This document shows positions 35,403 to 44,643 of a stretch of 64,000 bases of DNA, piece after piece (the stretch's first letter is position 1; each line of letters begins with the position of its first letter). The DNA is from Paracoccaceae bacterium (GTDB lineage Bacteria; Pseudomonadota; Alphaproteobacteria; Rhodobacterales; Rhodobacteraceae), in assembly GCA_030066905.1 (NCBI GenBank), contig JASJAR010000002.1, forward strand, positions 1-64,000. Reading direction: 5' to 3'. Below the pieces are notes generated by a model, which saw only the letters and a list, made by a program, of their open reading frames with translations, was not told the DNA's origin and did not search any database. Both the position numbers and the translations under genes were made by a program.

Positions 35403-36250
35403 TGTTCCCCACGCCCCTCGAAAAGACCTCCCGCGCCTGGCAACTGACCTACCAGGGACTTCTGCCCCTCGCGCTCCTCTTCTGGCTCCTGCCGCTGATC
35501 GCGGTGGCGGTCTTTTCGGTCAAACCCGACGCCGACTTCACCAATGGCAATTACTGGGGCGTGCCCTCGTCCTTCGAACTCATCTCCAATTACGGCCGGG
35601 TCTTCTTCGACAGCGACATGCCGCGCTACATGCTGAACTCGGTGCTCATCACGGTCCCCACCGTGATCGGCGCCGTCGCGCTCTCCTGCATGACGGGCTT
35701 CGCCCTCGGCATCTACCGCTTCCCCGGCAACCTTTTGATCTTCTTTCTGTTCATCGCGGGCAATTTCGTCCCCTTCCAGATCCTCATGGTGCCGGTGCGC
35801 GACCTCACGGTGAATCTCGGCCTCTACGACACCAAGCTCGGCCTCGTCCTTTTCCACATCGCCTTCCAGACCGGGTTCTGCACGCTTTTCATGCGCAACT
35901 TCATCCGCGCCCTGCCCTACCCGCTGATCGAGGCCGCCCGGGTCGAAGGGGTCGCGGAATGGCGCATCTTCGTCTTCGTTGTCCTGCCCTTGATGAAACC
36001 CGCCATCGCCGCGCTCTGCGTGCTGATCTTCACCTTCATCTGGAACGACTATTTCTGGGCGGTCGTGCTCACCCAGGGCCCCGACGCCCAGCCCGTGACC
36101 GCCGGCATCACCGCCTTCAACTCCCAGTTCCGCGCGGCCTATCACATGATGTCGGCGGGCTCGATCGTCGCCGCGATCCCACCGGTGGCGATGTTCTTCC
36201 TGATGCAAAAGCACTTCATCGCCGGTCTCACGCTCGGAGCGGTGAAATGA
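35402..36250 (+). CDS. Galactoside ABC transporter permease 2 (MalG/UgpE type)
   Basis: 282 residues, six TM helices, EAA loop LPYPLIEAARVEGVAEWRIFVFVVLP, C-terminus HFIAGLTLGAVK typical of MalG-type CUT1 permeases. It is coupled to the preceding small gene by TGATG. Two hairpins (36278-36297 and 36309-36336) separate it from the dehydratase gene. Confidence 0.85.
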   Translation: MFPTPLEKTSRAWQLTYQGLLPLALLFWLLPLIAVAVFSVKPDADFTNGNYWGVPSSFELISNYGRVFFDSDMPRYMLNSVLITVPTVIGAVALSCMTGFALGIYRFPGNLLIFFLFIAGNFVPFQILMVPVRDLTVNLGLYDTKLGLVLFHIAFQTGFCTLFMRNFIRALPYPLIEAARVEGVAEWRIFVFVVLPLMKPAIAALCVLIFTFIWNDYFWAVVLTQGPDAQPVTAGITAFNSQFRAAYHMMSAGSIVAAIPPVAMFFLMQKHFIAGLTLGAVK

Positions 36251-36277
36251 GCCGGCCGGCGTCGCTTCGCCAGTTTC

Positions 36278-36336
36278 GCCCCGGCAACCTCCGGGGCTCC
36301 GCCCGTCCCGACCCCGATCCTTGGTCCGAAGGGTCG
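36278..36336 (+). terminator. Two hairpins between transporter and catabolic genes
   Basis: GCCCCGG (36278-36284) / CCGGGGC (36291-36297), then CGACCC (36309-36314) / GGGTCG (36331-36336), just before the dehydratase ATG at 36342. No T-tract. They may attenuate or tune expression rather than end it, as the next genes run the same way. Confidence 0.35.
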
Positions 36337-36341
36337 CGCCC

Positions 36342-38048
36342 ATGACCAAACGCCGCTCCACCCACTGGTACGGCAAGCTCGACCGCGACGGGTTCATCCA
36401 CCGCTCCTGGATGAAGAACCAGGGGCTTCCCGACCATGTCTTCGACGGCCGCCCCGTCATCGGGATCTGCAACACCTGGTCTGAACTCACGCCCTGCAAC
36501 CACGGGCTTCGCGATCTGGCCGAACACGTCAAGCGCGGGGTCTGGGAGGCCGGCGGGCTCCCGGTGGAATTCCCGGTCACCTCCTTGGGCGAAACCCAGA
36601 TGAAGCCCACCGCGATGCTCTTTCGCAACCTCCTCGCGATGGATGTCGAGGAAAACATCCGCGCTTACGGGCTCGACGGGGTGGTGCTTTTAGGGGGGTG
36701 CGACAAGACCACGCCGGGCCAGCTCATGGGCGCGGCCTCGGTCGATCTCCCGGCCATCGTCGTCTCCTCGGGCCCGATGCTCAACGGCAAGTGGCGCGGG
36801 AAAGACATCGGCTCGGGCACGGATGTCTGGAAATTCTCCGAAGCGGTCCGCGCGGGCGATATGACGCTTCAGGACTTCATGGCCGCCGAGGCCGGCATGT
36901 CGCGCTCGGCGGGCGTCTGCATGACAATGGGCACCGCCTCGACCATGGCCTCCCTCGTCGAGGCGATGGGGATGGCGCTGCCCACCAACGCCGCGCTTCC
37001 GGCTGTCGACGCAAGGCGCGGCACGCTGGCGCATCTCACCGGCCGGCGCATCGTCGAAATGGTCGAGGAAGACCTCAAGCCGTCGGACATCCTGACGAAG
37101 GCGGCGTTCGAAAACGCGATCCTGACAAACGCCGCGGTCGGCGGGTCGACCAATGCGGTCGTCCACCTTCTGGCCATCGCCGGCCGGGTCGGGGTCGACC
37201 TCACGCTGGCGGATATCGAGAAGGGCTCCGACATCCCGCTCCTCGTAAACTGCATGCCGTCGGGGCAGTACCTGATGGAGGATTTCGCCTATGCCGGCGG
37301 CATCCCGGTGGTGCTTAAGGAGCTTGCCGCCCATCTCCGCGCCTCCAAGACCGTTCTCGGCGGCGACATCTCGGCCTTTGCCGACGGGGCCGAGTGCTTC
37401 AACCGCGACGTCATCCGCCCCTTCGACGATCCGGTGAAACCCGCCGCCGGGCTCAGGGTCCTGCGCGGCAACCTCGCCCCCGACGGGGCCATCGTGAAAC
37501 CCTCGGCGGCAACCGACGCGCTCCTCGAACACGAGGGCCCGGCTTACGTGTTCGAAAACATCGAAGAGCTCAAAGCCGATATCGACCGCGACGATCTCCC
37601 CGTCACCCCCGACACGATCCTCGTCCTCAAGGGCTGCGGCCCGAAGGGCTATCCCGGGATGCCCGAGGTCGGCAACATGCCGATCCCCGCCCGGCTCATC
37701 AAAGAAGGCGTGCGCGACATGATCCGCGTCTCGGACGCGCGGATGTCCGGCACCGCCTACGGCACGGTCATCCTCCATGTCGCCCCCGAGGCGCAGGCCG
37801 GGGGGCCGCTGGCCTTCGTCGAGACCGGCGACCGCATCCGCGTCTCCGCCTCGAAGGGCGAACTGACGCTCCTTGTCTCCGACGACGCGCTTGCCCGCCG
37901 CCGTGCCACCTGGAAACCCGACCCGCCGCGCGCGACCCGGGGCTACCAGAAGCTTTATGTCGACACCGTTCTTCAGGCCGACCGTGGCGCCGATCTCGAC
38001 TTTCTCGTCGGCAAGGACACCCGCATCCCAGACCGCGAGAGCCATTGA
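36342..38048 (+). CDS. IlvD/Edd-family sugar-acid dehydratase, probable D-galactonate dehydratase
   Basis: 568 residues. Fe-S/Mg-dependent dehydratase of the IlvD/Edd family, sugar-acid branch: GICNTWSELTPCNHGLRDLAEHV and VLLGGCDKTTPGQLMGA carry the cluster cysteines, and GGSTNAVVHLLAIAGR and VSDARMSGTAYG are present. In an operon with KDGal kinase and KDPGal aldolase the expected reaction is D-galactonate to 2-keto-3-deoxygalactonate. Close relatives act on L-arabinonate, so specificity is inferred from context. The classical DgoD (enolase superfamily) is not present; this enzyme replaces it. Start ATG 36342. Confidence 0.8.
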   Translation: MTKRRSTHWYGKLDRDGFIHRSWMKNQGLPDHVFDGRPVIGICNTWSELTPCNHGLRDLAEHVKRGVWEAGGLPVEFPVTSLGETQMKPTAMLFRNLLAMDVEENIRAYGLDGVVLLGGCDKTTPGQLMGAASVDLPAIVVSSGPMLNGKWRGKDIGSGTDVWKFSEAVRAGDMTLQDFMAAEAGMSRSAGVCMTMGTASTMASLVEAMGMALPTNAALPAVDARRGTLAHLTGRRIVEMVEEDLKPSDILTKAAFENAILTNAAVGGSTNAVVHLLAIAGRVGVDLTLADIEKGSDIPLLVNCMPSGQYLMEDFAYAGGIPVVLKELAAHLRASKTVLGGDISAFADGAECFNRDVIRPFDDPVKPAAGLRVLRGNLAPDGAIVKPSAATDALLEHEGPAYVFENIEELKADIDRDDLPVTPDTILVLKGCGPKGYPGMPEVGNMPIPARLIKEGVRDMIRVSDARMSGTAYGTVILHVAPEAQAGGPLAFVETGDRIRVSASKGELTLLVSDDALARRRATWKPDPPRATRGYQKLYVDTVLQADRGADLDFLVGKDTRIPDRESH

Positions 38049-38133
38049 TGGAATACCTGACCGTTTTGCGAGGCATACGCCTGCCATACACATCGCATAC
38101 GCTTTGCCGACACCCGTTTTCGGAGCGTCGGTC

Positions 38134-38901
38134 ATGACCCGACCGACCTTCCCCGACCTTGAAGGGGCCTCGGTCTACATCACCGGCGGCGGCGCGGGCA
38201 TCGGTGCCGAACTCACCCGGGGGTTTCTCGAACAGGGCGCCAAGGTCGCCTTCGTCCAGCGTTCCGACGCCTCCGCTTTCGCCGACGAAATGGAAGAGGC
38301 CACCGGCAACCGGCCCCATTTCATGGCCTGCGACATCACCGATATCGCGCGACTTCAGGCAACGATTTCAGAGGCTTCCGAGCATCACGGGCCGGTCACT
38401 GTGCTGGTGAGCAACGCCGCGAACGACAAGCGGCATGCCACGCTCGACGTCGACGAAGACTTCTGGGACTGGTCGACGGCGATCAACCTGAAGTCCTATT
38501 TCTTCGCCGCCCAGGCGGTTATCCCGGGCATGCGCGCGGCCGGGGGCGGCTCGATCATCAACTTTTCATCGATCAGCTACATGATGGGAAATTCGGGCTA
38601 CCCGATCTATACGACGTCGAATTCCGGCATCAACGGCATGACCCGGTCGCTCGCGCGCGAGTTCGGCCCCGACGGTATCCGCGTCAACGCCCTTGCGCCG
38701 GGCTGGGTGCTGACCGAAAAGCAGCTCGAAATGTGGGCGACCGAGGAGGATTTGGCAGCACATCTCGACAGGATGTGCCTCAAAAAGCACCTCAAACCAC
38801 AAGATATTGTGTCGCCCTGTCTCTTTCTGGCATCCTCCACCTCTGCGGGGATGACCGGTCAGGCGCTCGTCGTCGATGGTGGTGTGGTGGTGACCGGATG
38901 A
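38134..38901 (+). CDS. SDR-family sugar dehydrogenase, probable galactose 1-dehydrogenase, with Lys-to-Asn change
   Basis: 255 residues. NAD-binding TGGGAGIG (17-24), SNAAN-type motif (VSNAAND about 92-98), catalytic Ser146 in FSSIS, Tyr159 in IYTTSN. The lysine of the classical YxxxK motif is replaced by Asn163 (codon AAT at 38620-38622). The stop overlaps the kinase start. By position it should oxidise D-galactose to galactonolactone. The missing lysine would lower classical activity unless another residue substitutes, so it may be a divergent subfamily or an impaired enzyme. Confidence 0.75.
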   Translation: MTRPTFPDLEGASVYITGGGAGIGAELTRGFLEQGAKVAFVQRSDASAFADEMEEATGNRPHFMACDITDIARLQATISEASEHHGPVTVLVSNAANDKRHATLDVDEDFWDWSTAINLKSYFFAAQAVIPGMRAAGGGSIINFSSISYMMGNSGYPIYTTSNSGINGMTRSLAREFGPDGIRVNALAPGWVLTEKQLEMWATEEDLAAHLDRMCLKKHLKPQDIVSPCLFLASSTSAGMTGQALVVDGGVVVTG

Positions 38902-39809
38902 GTGGAGAAGCGGCCTATTGCGACTGGGTCGCGGTCGATTGGGGCACGACGCGCCTGCGGGCCTGGGCGATGCGTGGGGGCTCGGTCGCCGCCGAGGCGG
39001 TGTCCGACAAGGGCATGAATTCGCTTGAGAAAAACGAGTTCGAAGCCGCCCTCCTCCAGGCCGTCGAGCCCTGGCTTGGGCAGGGCCGGATGCGGGTCTT
39101 CGCCTCCGGCATGGTCGGCGCCCGCCAGGGCTGGGCCGAGGCCCCCTACCGCGCCGTCCCCTGTCCGCCGCTCGCCGGCCCCGGGATCGCGGTGGAGACG
39201 GCCGACCCTCGCCTCCACGTCACGATCCTGCCGGGGCTGAAACAGGCCGCCCCGGCCGACGTCATGCGGGGCGAAGAGACCCAGATCGCGGGTTATCTTT
39301 ATCAAAATCAAGGCTTTGACGGCGTGGCCTGTTTGCCCGGCACCCATTCGAAATGGGCCGAAGTCTCCGCCGGCGAGGTGGTCAGCTTCCGCACGTTCAT
39401 GACCGGCGAGCTCTACGACTTCCTCGCCCACGCCTCCGTCCTGCGCCATTCGGTCGGCGAGGGCTGGGACGCCGCGGCCTTCGAGATCGCCCTGTCCGAC
39501 ACGCTCTCGCGCCCCGAAAGCCTCGGCGCAAAGCTCTTCGGCATCCGGGCCGAGGGGCTCCTCGACGGCCTCCCCCCGGCCGCGGCGACCGCTCGTCTGT
39601 CCGGTCTCCTGATCGGCGCAGAACTGGCTGCCGCGCGGCCCTATTGGCTCGGTCGCGACGTCGTTGTGATCGGCGCCGAAACGGTCTCGGCGCGCTATAT
39701 CGAGGCGCTCGAAAACCAAGGGGTTTCAGCGGCTTACGCAAATTCCGACGAGATGACGCGGGCCGGTCTGATGCGTGCCAGCGAAGCTTTCCGCGAGGCC
39801 GCCGAATGA
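38898..39809 (+). CDS. dgoK: 2-dehydro-3-deoxygalactonokinase
   Basis: 303 residues, DgoK family of the sugar-kinase superfamily. ATP-phosphate motif [13 protein letters not shown] at the N-terminus, [10 protein letters not shown] and [11 protein letters not shown] in the middle. Phosphorylates 2-keto-3-deoxygalactonate to the 6-phosphate in the De Ley-Doudoroff pathway. ATGA overlaps on both sides couple it to the SDR and the aldolase. Confidence 0.88.
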   Translation: MSGEAAYCDWVAVDWGTTRLRAWAMRGGSVAAEAVSDKGMNSLEKNEFEAALLQAVEPWLGQGRMRVFASGMVGARQGWAEAPYRAVPCPPLAGPGIAVETADPRLHVTILPGLKQAAPADVMRGEETQIAGYLYQNQGFDGVACLPGTHSKWAEVSAGEVVSFRTFMTGELYDFLAHASVLRHSVGEGWDAAAFEIALSDTLSRPESLGAKLFGIRAEGLLDGLPPAAATARLSGLLIGAELAAARPYWLGRDVVVIGAETVSARYIEALENQGVSAAYANSDEMTRAGLMRASEAFREAAE

Positions 39810-40405
39810 GCCGCCCCCTGATCGCGATACTCCGCGGCATCACGCCCGCCGAAGCCGTCCCGGTCACCCAAGCCCTGATCGAGGCCGGGATCGACCGGAT
39901 CGAAGTGCCGCTCAACTCGCCCGACCCGCTCGACAGCATCGCCCGGATGGTGGACGCCTTCGGCGAACAGGCACTGATCGGTGCGGGCACGGTGCTCACG
40001 CCGGGAGACGTCCGGGCGGTGGGAGAGGCCGGCGGACGGATGATCGTCTCGCCCAATCTCGACACCGCCGTGGTCGGGGCGACCAAGTCTCTGGGAATGC
40101 AATCTTTTCCGGGCGTCTTCACCCCGACTGAATGTTTTGCCGCCCTTGCGGCCGGCGCTGACGGGCTCAAGGTCTTCCCCGCCTCGCTTCTCGGCACCGA
40201 AGGGCTGAAGGCGGTCCGCGCGGTCCTACCCAAGGACACAGATGTCTACATGGTCGGCGGCGTCGGCGAGGCGGATTTCGCCGTTTACCGCGCCGCCGGA
40301 GCGTCCGGGTTCGGGCTTGGCTCGTCGCTCTACAAACCCGGCGCGAAGGCGGCCGATGTCGCCCGTCGTGCCGCCGCCATCGTCGCGGCGTGGGACGAGA
40401 TATGA
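39806..40405 (+). CDS. dgoA: 2-dehydro-3-deoxy-6-phosphogalactonate aldolase
   Basis: 199 residues, class I KDPG/KDPGal aldolase fold. Schiff-base Lys122 in GLKVFPAS and Glu33 in RIEVPL. Cleaves KDPGal to pyruvate and glyceraldehyde 3-phosphate. Coupled to dgoK (ATGA) and to the lactonase gene (4-bp overlap). Confidence 0.87.
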   Translation: MSRPLIAILRGITPAEAVPVTQALIEAGIDRIEVPLNSPDPLDSIARMVDAFGEQALIGAGTVLTPGDVRAVGEAGGRMIVSPNLDTAVVGATKSLGMQSFPGVFTPTECFAALAAGADGLKVFPASLLGTEGLKAVRAVLPKDTDVYMVGGVGEADFAVYRAAGASGFGLGSSLYKPGAKAADVARRAAAIVAAWDEI

Positions 40406-41265
40406 CCGCGGCGATCTACGACCCGACCCGCTGCGAACTCGGGGAGGGGCCGCTCTGGCACCCGCTCCGCGGCCAGCTTTTCTGGTTCGACATTATCGGC
40501 AAGCGCCTTCTGACCCGGCAGGGCGATGCGACCCGCCACTGGCAGTTCGACGAGCACGTCTCGGCCGCGGGCTGGGTCGACGAAACCGCCCTCCTCATCG
40601 CCTCGGAGACCCGGCTCTTCCGGTTCGACCTGGAAACGGGGCATGAGGACGACGTTGCCGAGCTGGAGGCGGACGTTTCAGCCACCCGTTCGAACGACGG
40701 CCGCGCCGACCCCTGGGGCGGGTTCTGGATCGGAACCATGGGCAAAGCCGCCGAGCCGGACCTCGGCGCGATCTACCGCTACTACCGGGGCGAGTTGCGC
40801 CAGCTCCAGGCGCCGATCACCATACCCAATGCGATCTGCTTTTCGCCCGACCGCACGACGGCATACTTCACCGACTCGCCGACGAGGATCGTACGCCACC
40901 AGCCGCTCGACCCACAGACCGGATGGCCGGCGGGTGACGCCGAACCCTGGCTAAACCTCCGCGCCCCCGACCTTGTGCCCGACGGCGCGGTGACGGACGT
41001 CGAAGGCAATCTCTGGATCGCCCATTGGGGGGCGGGCCGGGTCTCCGCCTACGGCCCGGACGCGCGGCTTTTGCGCTCGGTCGAGGTGCCCGGTCTTCAT
41101 GCGACCTGTCCGGCCTTCGGCGGCTCCGACCTTACGACGCTCTATTGCACCTCGGCGATGGAAGGCATTGCAGCGCCGATCCGCGAAGAAGTGCCCGAGA
41201 ACGGGATGACGTTTGCGGCCAGGGGCGTGGCAAAGGGCCGGGCCGAACCCAAGGTCGTCCTGTGA
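40402..41265 (+). CDS. SMP-30/gluconolactonase-family lactonase, probable galactonolactonase
   Basis: 287 residues, six-bladed propeller of the SMP-30/regucalcin family. Metal ligands expected at Glu15 (LGEGPLW), Asn in RSNDGRADP and [10 protein letters not shown], and Asp in [11 protein letters not shown] are all present. Hydrolyses the aldonolactone made by the SDR. Its stop TGA overlaps the GTG start of the beta-galactosidase. Confidence 0.82.
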   Translation: MTAAIYDPTRCELGEGPLWHPLRGQLFWFDIIGKRLLTRQGDATRHWQFDEHVSAAGWVDETALLIASETRLFRFDLETGHEDDVAELEADVSATRSNDGRADPWGGFWIGTMGKAAEPDLGAIYRYYRGELRQLQAPITIPNAICFSPDRTTAYFTDSPTRIVRHQPLDPQTGWPAGDAEPWLNLRAPDLVPDGAVTDVEGNLWIAHWGAGRVSAYGPDARLLRSVEVPGLHATCPAFGGSDLTTLYCTSAMEGIAAPIREEVPENGMTFAARGVAKGRAEPKVVL

Positions 41266-43160
41266 CCCCGGAACTCGGCGTCTGCTACTATCCCGAGCAC
41301 TGGGACGAGGCGCTTTGGGCCGAGGATGCCGCGCGCATGGTGGCGACCGGCATCTCCTGGGTCCGGATCGGCGAATTCGCCTGGTCGCGCCTCGAACCGA
41401 CATCCGGCAGCTACGACTGGGCCTGGCTCGGCCGGGCCATCGAGACGCTCGGCGCGGCGGGCCTCAAGGTCGTCCTCGGGACACCGACCGCCACGCCGCC
41501 CCGGTGGATGCTCGACCGCCACCCCGACATGCTCGCGCTCGACGCAGACGGCCGACCGCGCGGTTTCGGCTCGCGGCGGCATTACTGCTTTTCCCACGAG
41601 GGGTATCTGGCGGACTGCCGCAGGATCGTCACAGCACTCGCCAAGCGCTACGGGGCGAACCGGCACGTGGCCGCCTGGCAAACCGACAACGAATACGGCT
41701 GTCACGACACGACGCTGTCCTATTCGGCGGCCGCCCGCGACGGGTTCCGAAACTGGCTCGCCCAGCGCTACCAGTCGCCCGACGCGCTCAACCGCGCCTG
41801 GGGCAATGTCTTCTGGTCGATGGAGTATGCCGACTTTTCCGAGGTCGGGCTCCCCAATCTCACCGTGACCGAGCCGAACCCGGCCCATGCGATGGATTTC
41901 CGGCGCTATTCATCGGACATGGTCGTGCGGTTCAACCGGGTTCAGGCAGAGATCCTGCGCGCCCATTCGGATGCGCCGCTCATCCATAACTACATGGGCA
42001 ATATCACCGATTTCGACCATTTCGCCGTCGGCGCCGACCTCGATATCGCGAGTTGGGACAGCTACCCCTTGGGGTTCCTCCTAGACCGTGTCGATACCGG
42101 CGAGGCGGAGCGGCGACGTTACGCGCGCCAGGGTGACCCCGATTTTCAGGCCTTCCACCACGATCTCTACCGGGCGGTGGGCGGGGGTCGCTGGTGGGTG
42201 ATGGAGCAGCAGCCCGGCCCGGTGAACTGGGCGCCCTGGAACCCCGCGCCCCTGCCGGGGATGGTGCGGCTCTGGAGCCTCGAAGCCATCGCCCACGGCG
42301 CCGAAGTCGTGAGCTACTTCCGCTGGCGGCAGGCGCCCTTCGCCCAGGAGCAGATGCATGCGGGGCTTCTTCGACCCGACAGCGCGCCGGCGCCGGGCCT
42401 CGGCGAGGCGGCGGCAGTGGTCGAGGATATCACCGCTCTTGGAGAGGTCCGACAGGAAGAAGCGCCGGTGGCGCTGGTCTTCGACTATCCCTCGGCCTGG
42501 GCCTGGGACATCCAGCCCCAGGGTCGCGACTTCAGCTATCTCGGCCTCGCCTTCGACGCCTACCGCGCGCTGCGGCGGGCGGGGCTCAGTGTCGACATTC
42601 TGCCGCCGGACACCGAGCGACTTGCAGGTTATCCACTGGTGCTCATTCCGGGGCTCTTTGCCTGGACCGACACCCTTCGCGCCGTGGTCGAACGCCACAC
42701 CGGCGTCGTCCTGGCGGGACCGCGAACGGGGTCGAAGACCGCAGACTTCTCGATCCCCGTCCCGCTGCCGCCGGCCATGCCTGGGCTCGATCTGACGGTC
42801 ACGCGGGTCGAAAGCCTCGCGCCCGGCATCGAGATCGAGATCGAAGGCGGCGGCCTCGTCCGGCGCTGGTTCGAACATCTCGAAGGGCCGGCCCCCGGGC
42901 TCTTGCGCAGCGCGGCCGGAGACGTTCTCGCGATGGAGGGCAAACGCGCCTATCTCGCAGGTTGGCTCGATGCCGCTGGGTGGGATCGGGCCATCGGGCT
43001 GGCGGCTGGCGCGGCGGGGCTCGAGGTCGATCCCCTGCCCGAAGGTCTGCGGATTCGCGACTGCGCCTCCCACCGGTTCGCATTCAACTACGCCCCCGAA
43101 CCCAGAAGCTACAACGGCCGCACGCTCGAACCGGGAGGCGTCGCCTGGTGGCCGAGGTGA
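41262..43160 (+). CDS. GH42 beta-galactosidase
   Basis: 632 residues from a GTG start that overlaps the lactonase stop (GTGA). The GH42 pattern starts at once (GVCYYPEHWDEALWAEDAARM). Acid/base Glu144 in WQTDNEYGCH and nucleophile Glu315 in WWVMEQQPGPVNW. A trimerisation domain and a C-terminal domain follow. No signal peptide, so it splits imported beta-galactosides in the cytoplasm, feeding galactose into the pathway encoded by the same operon. Confidence 0.9.
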   Translation: MTPELGVCYYPEHWDEALWAEDAARMVATGISWVRIGEFAWSRLEPTSGSYDWAWLGRAIETLGAAGLKVVLGTPTATPPRWMLDRHPDMLALDADGRPRGFGSRRHYCFSHEGYLADCRRIVTALAKRYGANRHVAAWQTDNEYGCHDTTLSYSAAARDGFRNWLAQRYQSPDALNRAWGNVFWSMEYADFSEVGLPNLTVTEPNPAHAMDFRRYSSDMVVRFNRVQAEILRAHSDAPLIHNYMGNITDFDHFAVGADLDIASWDSYPLGFLLDRVDTGEAERRRYARQGDPDFQAFHHDLYRAVGGGRWWVMEQQPGPVNWAPWNPAPLPGMVRLWSLEAIAHGAEVVSYFRWRQAPFAQEQMHAGLLRPDSAPAPGLGEAAAVVEDITALGEVRQEEAPVALVFDYPSAWAWDIQPQGRDFSYLGLAFDAYRALRRAGLSVDILPPDTERLAGYPLVLIPGLFAWTDTLRAVVERHTGVVLAGPRTGSKTADFSIPVPLPPAMPGLDLTVTRVESLAPGIEIEIEGGGLVRRWFEHLEGPAPGLLRSAAGDVLAMEGKRAYLAGWLDAAGWDRAIGLAAGAAGLEVDPLPEGLRIRDCASHRFAFNYAPEPRSYNGRTLEPGGVAWWPR

Positions 43161-44065
43161 CGCCCTTCGGCGCCTTGGGGGATGGCCGCAAGGTCCACGC
43201 GATCGACCTTCGCAACGGGACGCTCTCGGCCCGTGTGCTCGACTACGGCGCCCGGCTGGTGCTCTATCGACGCGGGTCCGGCCCAAATATCTCCGTCGCC
43301 GGCACACTTCCGGATTACGAAAACGAAAAACGCTATTTCGGGCCGATCATCGCCCCGGTCATCAATCGCATCGCCGGCGCGCGGGCGGAGATCGACGGGC
43401 GGCGCTGCACGTTCGATGCCAATCAGGACGGCCGCCACACGCTCCATTCGGGGCGCGCGGGCTCCCACACGGCGATCTGGGCGGTCTCGGCCAGCGATGC
43501 CGCCTTTGCCACGTTCACGCTCGATCTCGCCGACGGCGCCGGCGGGTTTCCCGGCAATCGCCGGATCACGGCACGCTACGCCTTGGAAGACGACGGGCTC
43601 AGCCTCGACATCGAAGCCACCACCGACGCACCGACCTTGATGAACCCGGGCTCCCATGGTGTCTGGAACCCCGACGGCGCTCCCGATTGGTCCCGGCTCA
43701 GCCTCACCGTTCCCAGCGAACGCTTTCTTCCGACTACGCCGGAGGACCTCCCGACAGGCGAGATCGCCTCAGTGGCAGGCACTCTTTACGATCATCGCGG
43801 CCCCCGGCCCCCAGACTCGTCGCTCGACCACAATTACTGCTTCGAGCCGCACTTCGGTCTGCGCGCCCGGCTCGAGGGCGACAGAGGTGTGTTGGAGGTC
43901 CATTCGGACGCGCCGGGTTTGCAGGCCTATGCCGGGGGCCGCGAGGGCATTGCGCTCGAGCCGCAGCTTTGGCCCGACGCGCCGAACAACCCTCAATTCC
44001 CGTCGATCCGCCTCGCGGCGGGCGAGACCTTCCGGCAACGTTCCCGATTTCTCATCGTCGCATGA
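43148..44065 (+). CDS. galM: Aldose 1-epimerase (galactose mutarotase)
   Basis: 305 residues. GTG 43148 has GGGAGG 9 bases upstream. GTG 43157 (overlapping the previous stop) is the alternative. Catalytic features: VINRIAGARAEIDG, HTLHSG, His in NPGSHGVWN, DHNYCFEP, and Glu in ALEPQLWPDAPN. Interconverts alpha and beta galactose released by the GH42 enzyme so that the dehydrogenase can use it. Last gene of the galactose operon. Confidence 0.85.
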   Translation: MAEVTPFGALGDGRKVHAIDLRNGTLSARVLDYGARLVLYRRGSGPNISVAGTLPDYENEKRYFGPIIAPVINRIAGARAEIDGRRCTFDANQDGRHTLHSGRAGSHTAIWAVSASDAAFATFTLDLADGAGGFPGNRRITARYALEDDGLSLDIEATTDAPTLMNPGSHGVWNPDGAPDWSRLSLTVPSERFLPTTPEDLPTGEIASVAGTLYDHRGPRPPDSSLDHNYCFEPHFGLRARLEGDRGVLEVHSDAPGLQAYAGGREGIALEPQLWPDAPNNPQFPSIRLAAGETFRQRSRFLIVA

Positions 44066-44072
44066 GCGCGCG

Positions 44073-44115
44073 CCGGCCACACCCTGCCGGTCTGGGCCCG
44101 CGACGCCTTTTTTTC
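44073..44115 (+). terminator. Weak terminator candidate after galM
   Basis: Stem CCGGC (44073-44077) / GCCGG (44086-44090), followed 18 bases later by a run of seven T (44109-44115). The gap makes it atypical; no other element is visible before the next gene at 44188. Confidence 0.3.
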
Positions 44116-44187
44116 GCCGAAGGACCTGCCTAGGGTCGCGGCCATGCGCCTATCTGCCCCCACGCAACCCTCGGGCCGACCCGGCTG

Positions 44188-44643
44188 ATGGCCGAGCGCG
44201 AGCCCCCTCCGCCGCGGCGTATCTTCGTCGCCGGCCTGCTGGCGGCCCTGCTCGCGGGCGGGACGACGGCGCTGGTGTCCTTCGGTGCGGTCACAGCGCC
44301 AGACACCGAAACCTTCCGCTTCTCCCGCGGCACCGTTCTGGCGGCCGGAGAGGAGGCACGGCTTCGCGGGGCGCTTGCCGCCGCCGTGGCGGACGACCGG
44401 ATTACAGTGACGGTGACTGGCCATAGTGGAACCTTGGGCGAGGCGGCGGCGAACCTGGCCCTGAGCGAGGACCGGGCAGAACGGGTCCGCACCATCGCCC
44501 TCGACATGGGGCTCGCTGCCGACCGGATCACTGCGTCGGGGGTCGGCGGCGGGGCCCCCCTGCCGCGCGAGGCGGGCCAGTCCGAGCGTGCCCATGAAGC
44601 ATCGCTCGCGCGGGTGGAGGTCACGCTCCAGCGGCGGCGATGA
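44188..44643 (+). CDS. Small membrane-anchored OmpA-like protein
   Basis: 151 residues. A Pro/Arg cytoplasmic start (MAEREPPPPRR), one TM (IFVAGLLAALLAGGTTALVSFGA), then a compact OmpA C-terminal-like domain with TVTGHSGTLGEAAANLALSEDRAERVRTIALDMGLAADRI. The usual peptidoglycan-contacting Asp is not obvious. First gene of a five-gene run (44188-48368) coupled by overlaps. Function unknown; the domain suggests cell-wall contact in the periplasm. Confidence 0.65.
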   Translation: MAEREPPPPRRIFVAGLLAALLAGGTTALVSFGAVTAPDTETFRFSRGTVLAAGEEARLRGALAAAVADDRITVTVTGHSGTLGEAAANLALSEDRAERVRTIALDMGLAADRITASGVGGGAPLPREAGQSERAHEASLARVEVTLQRRR

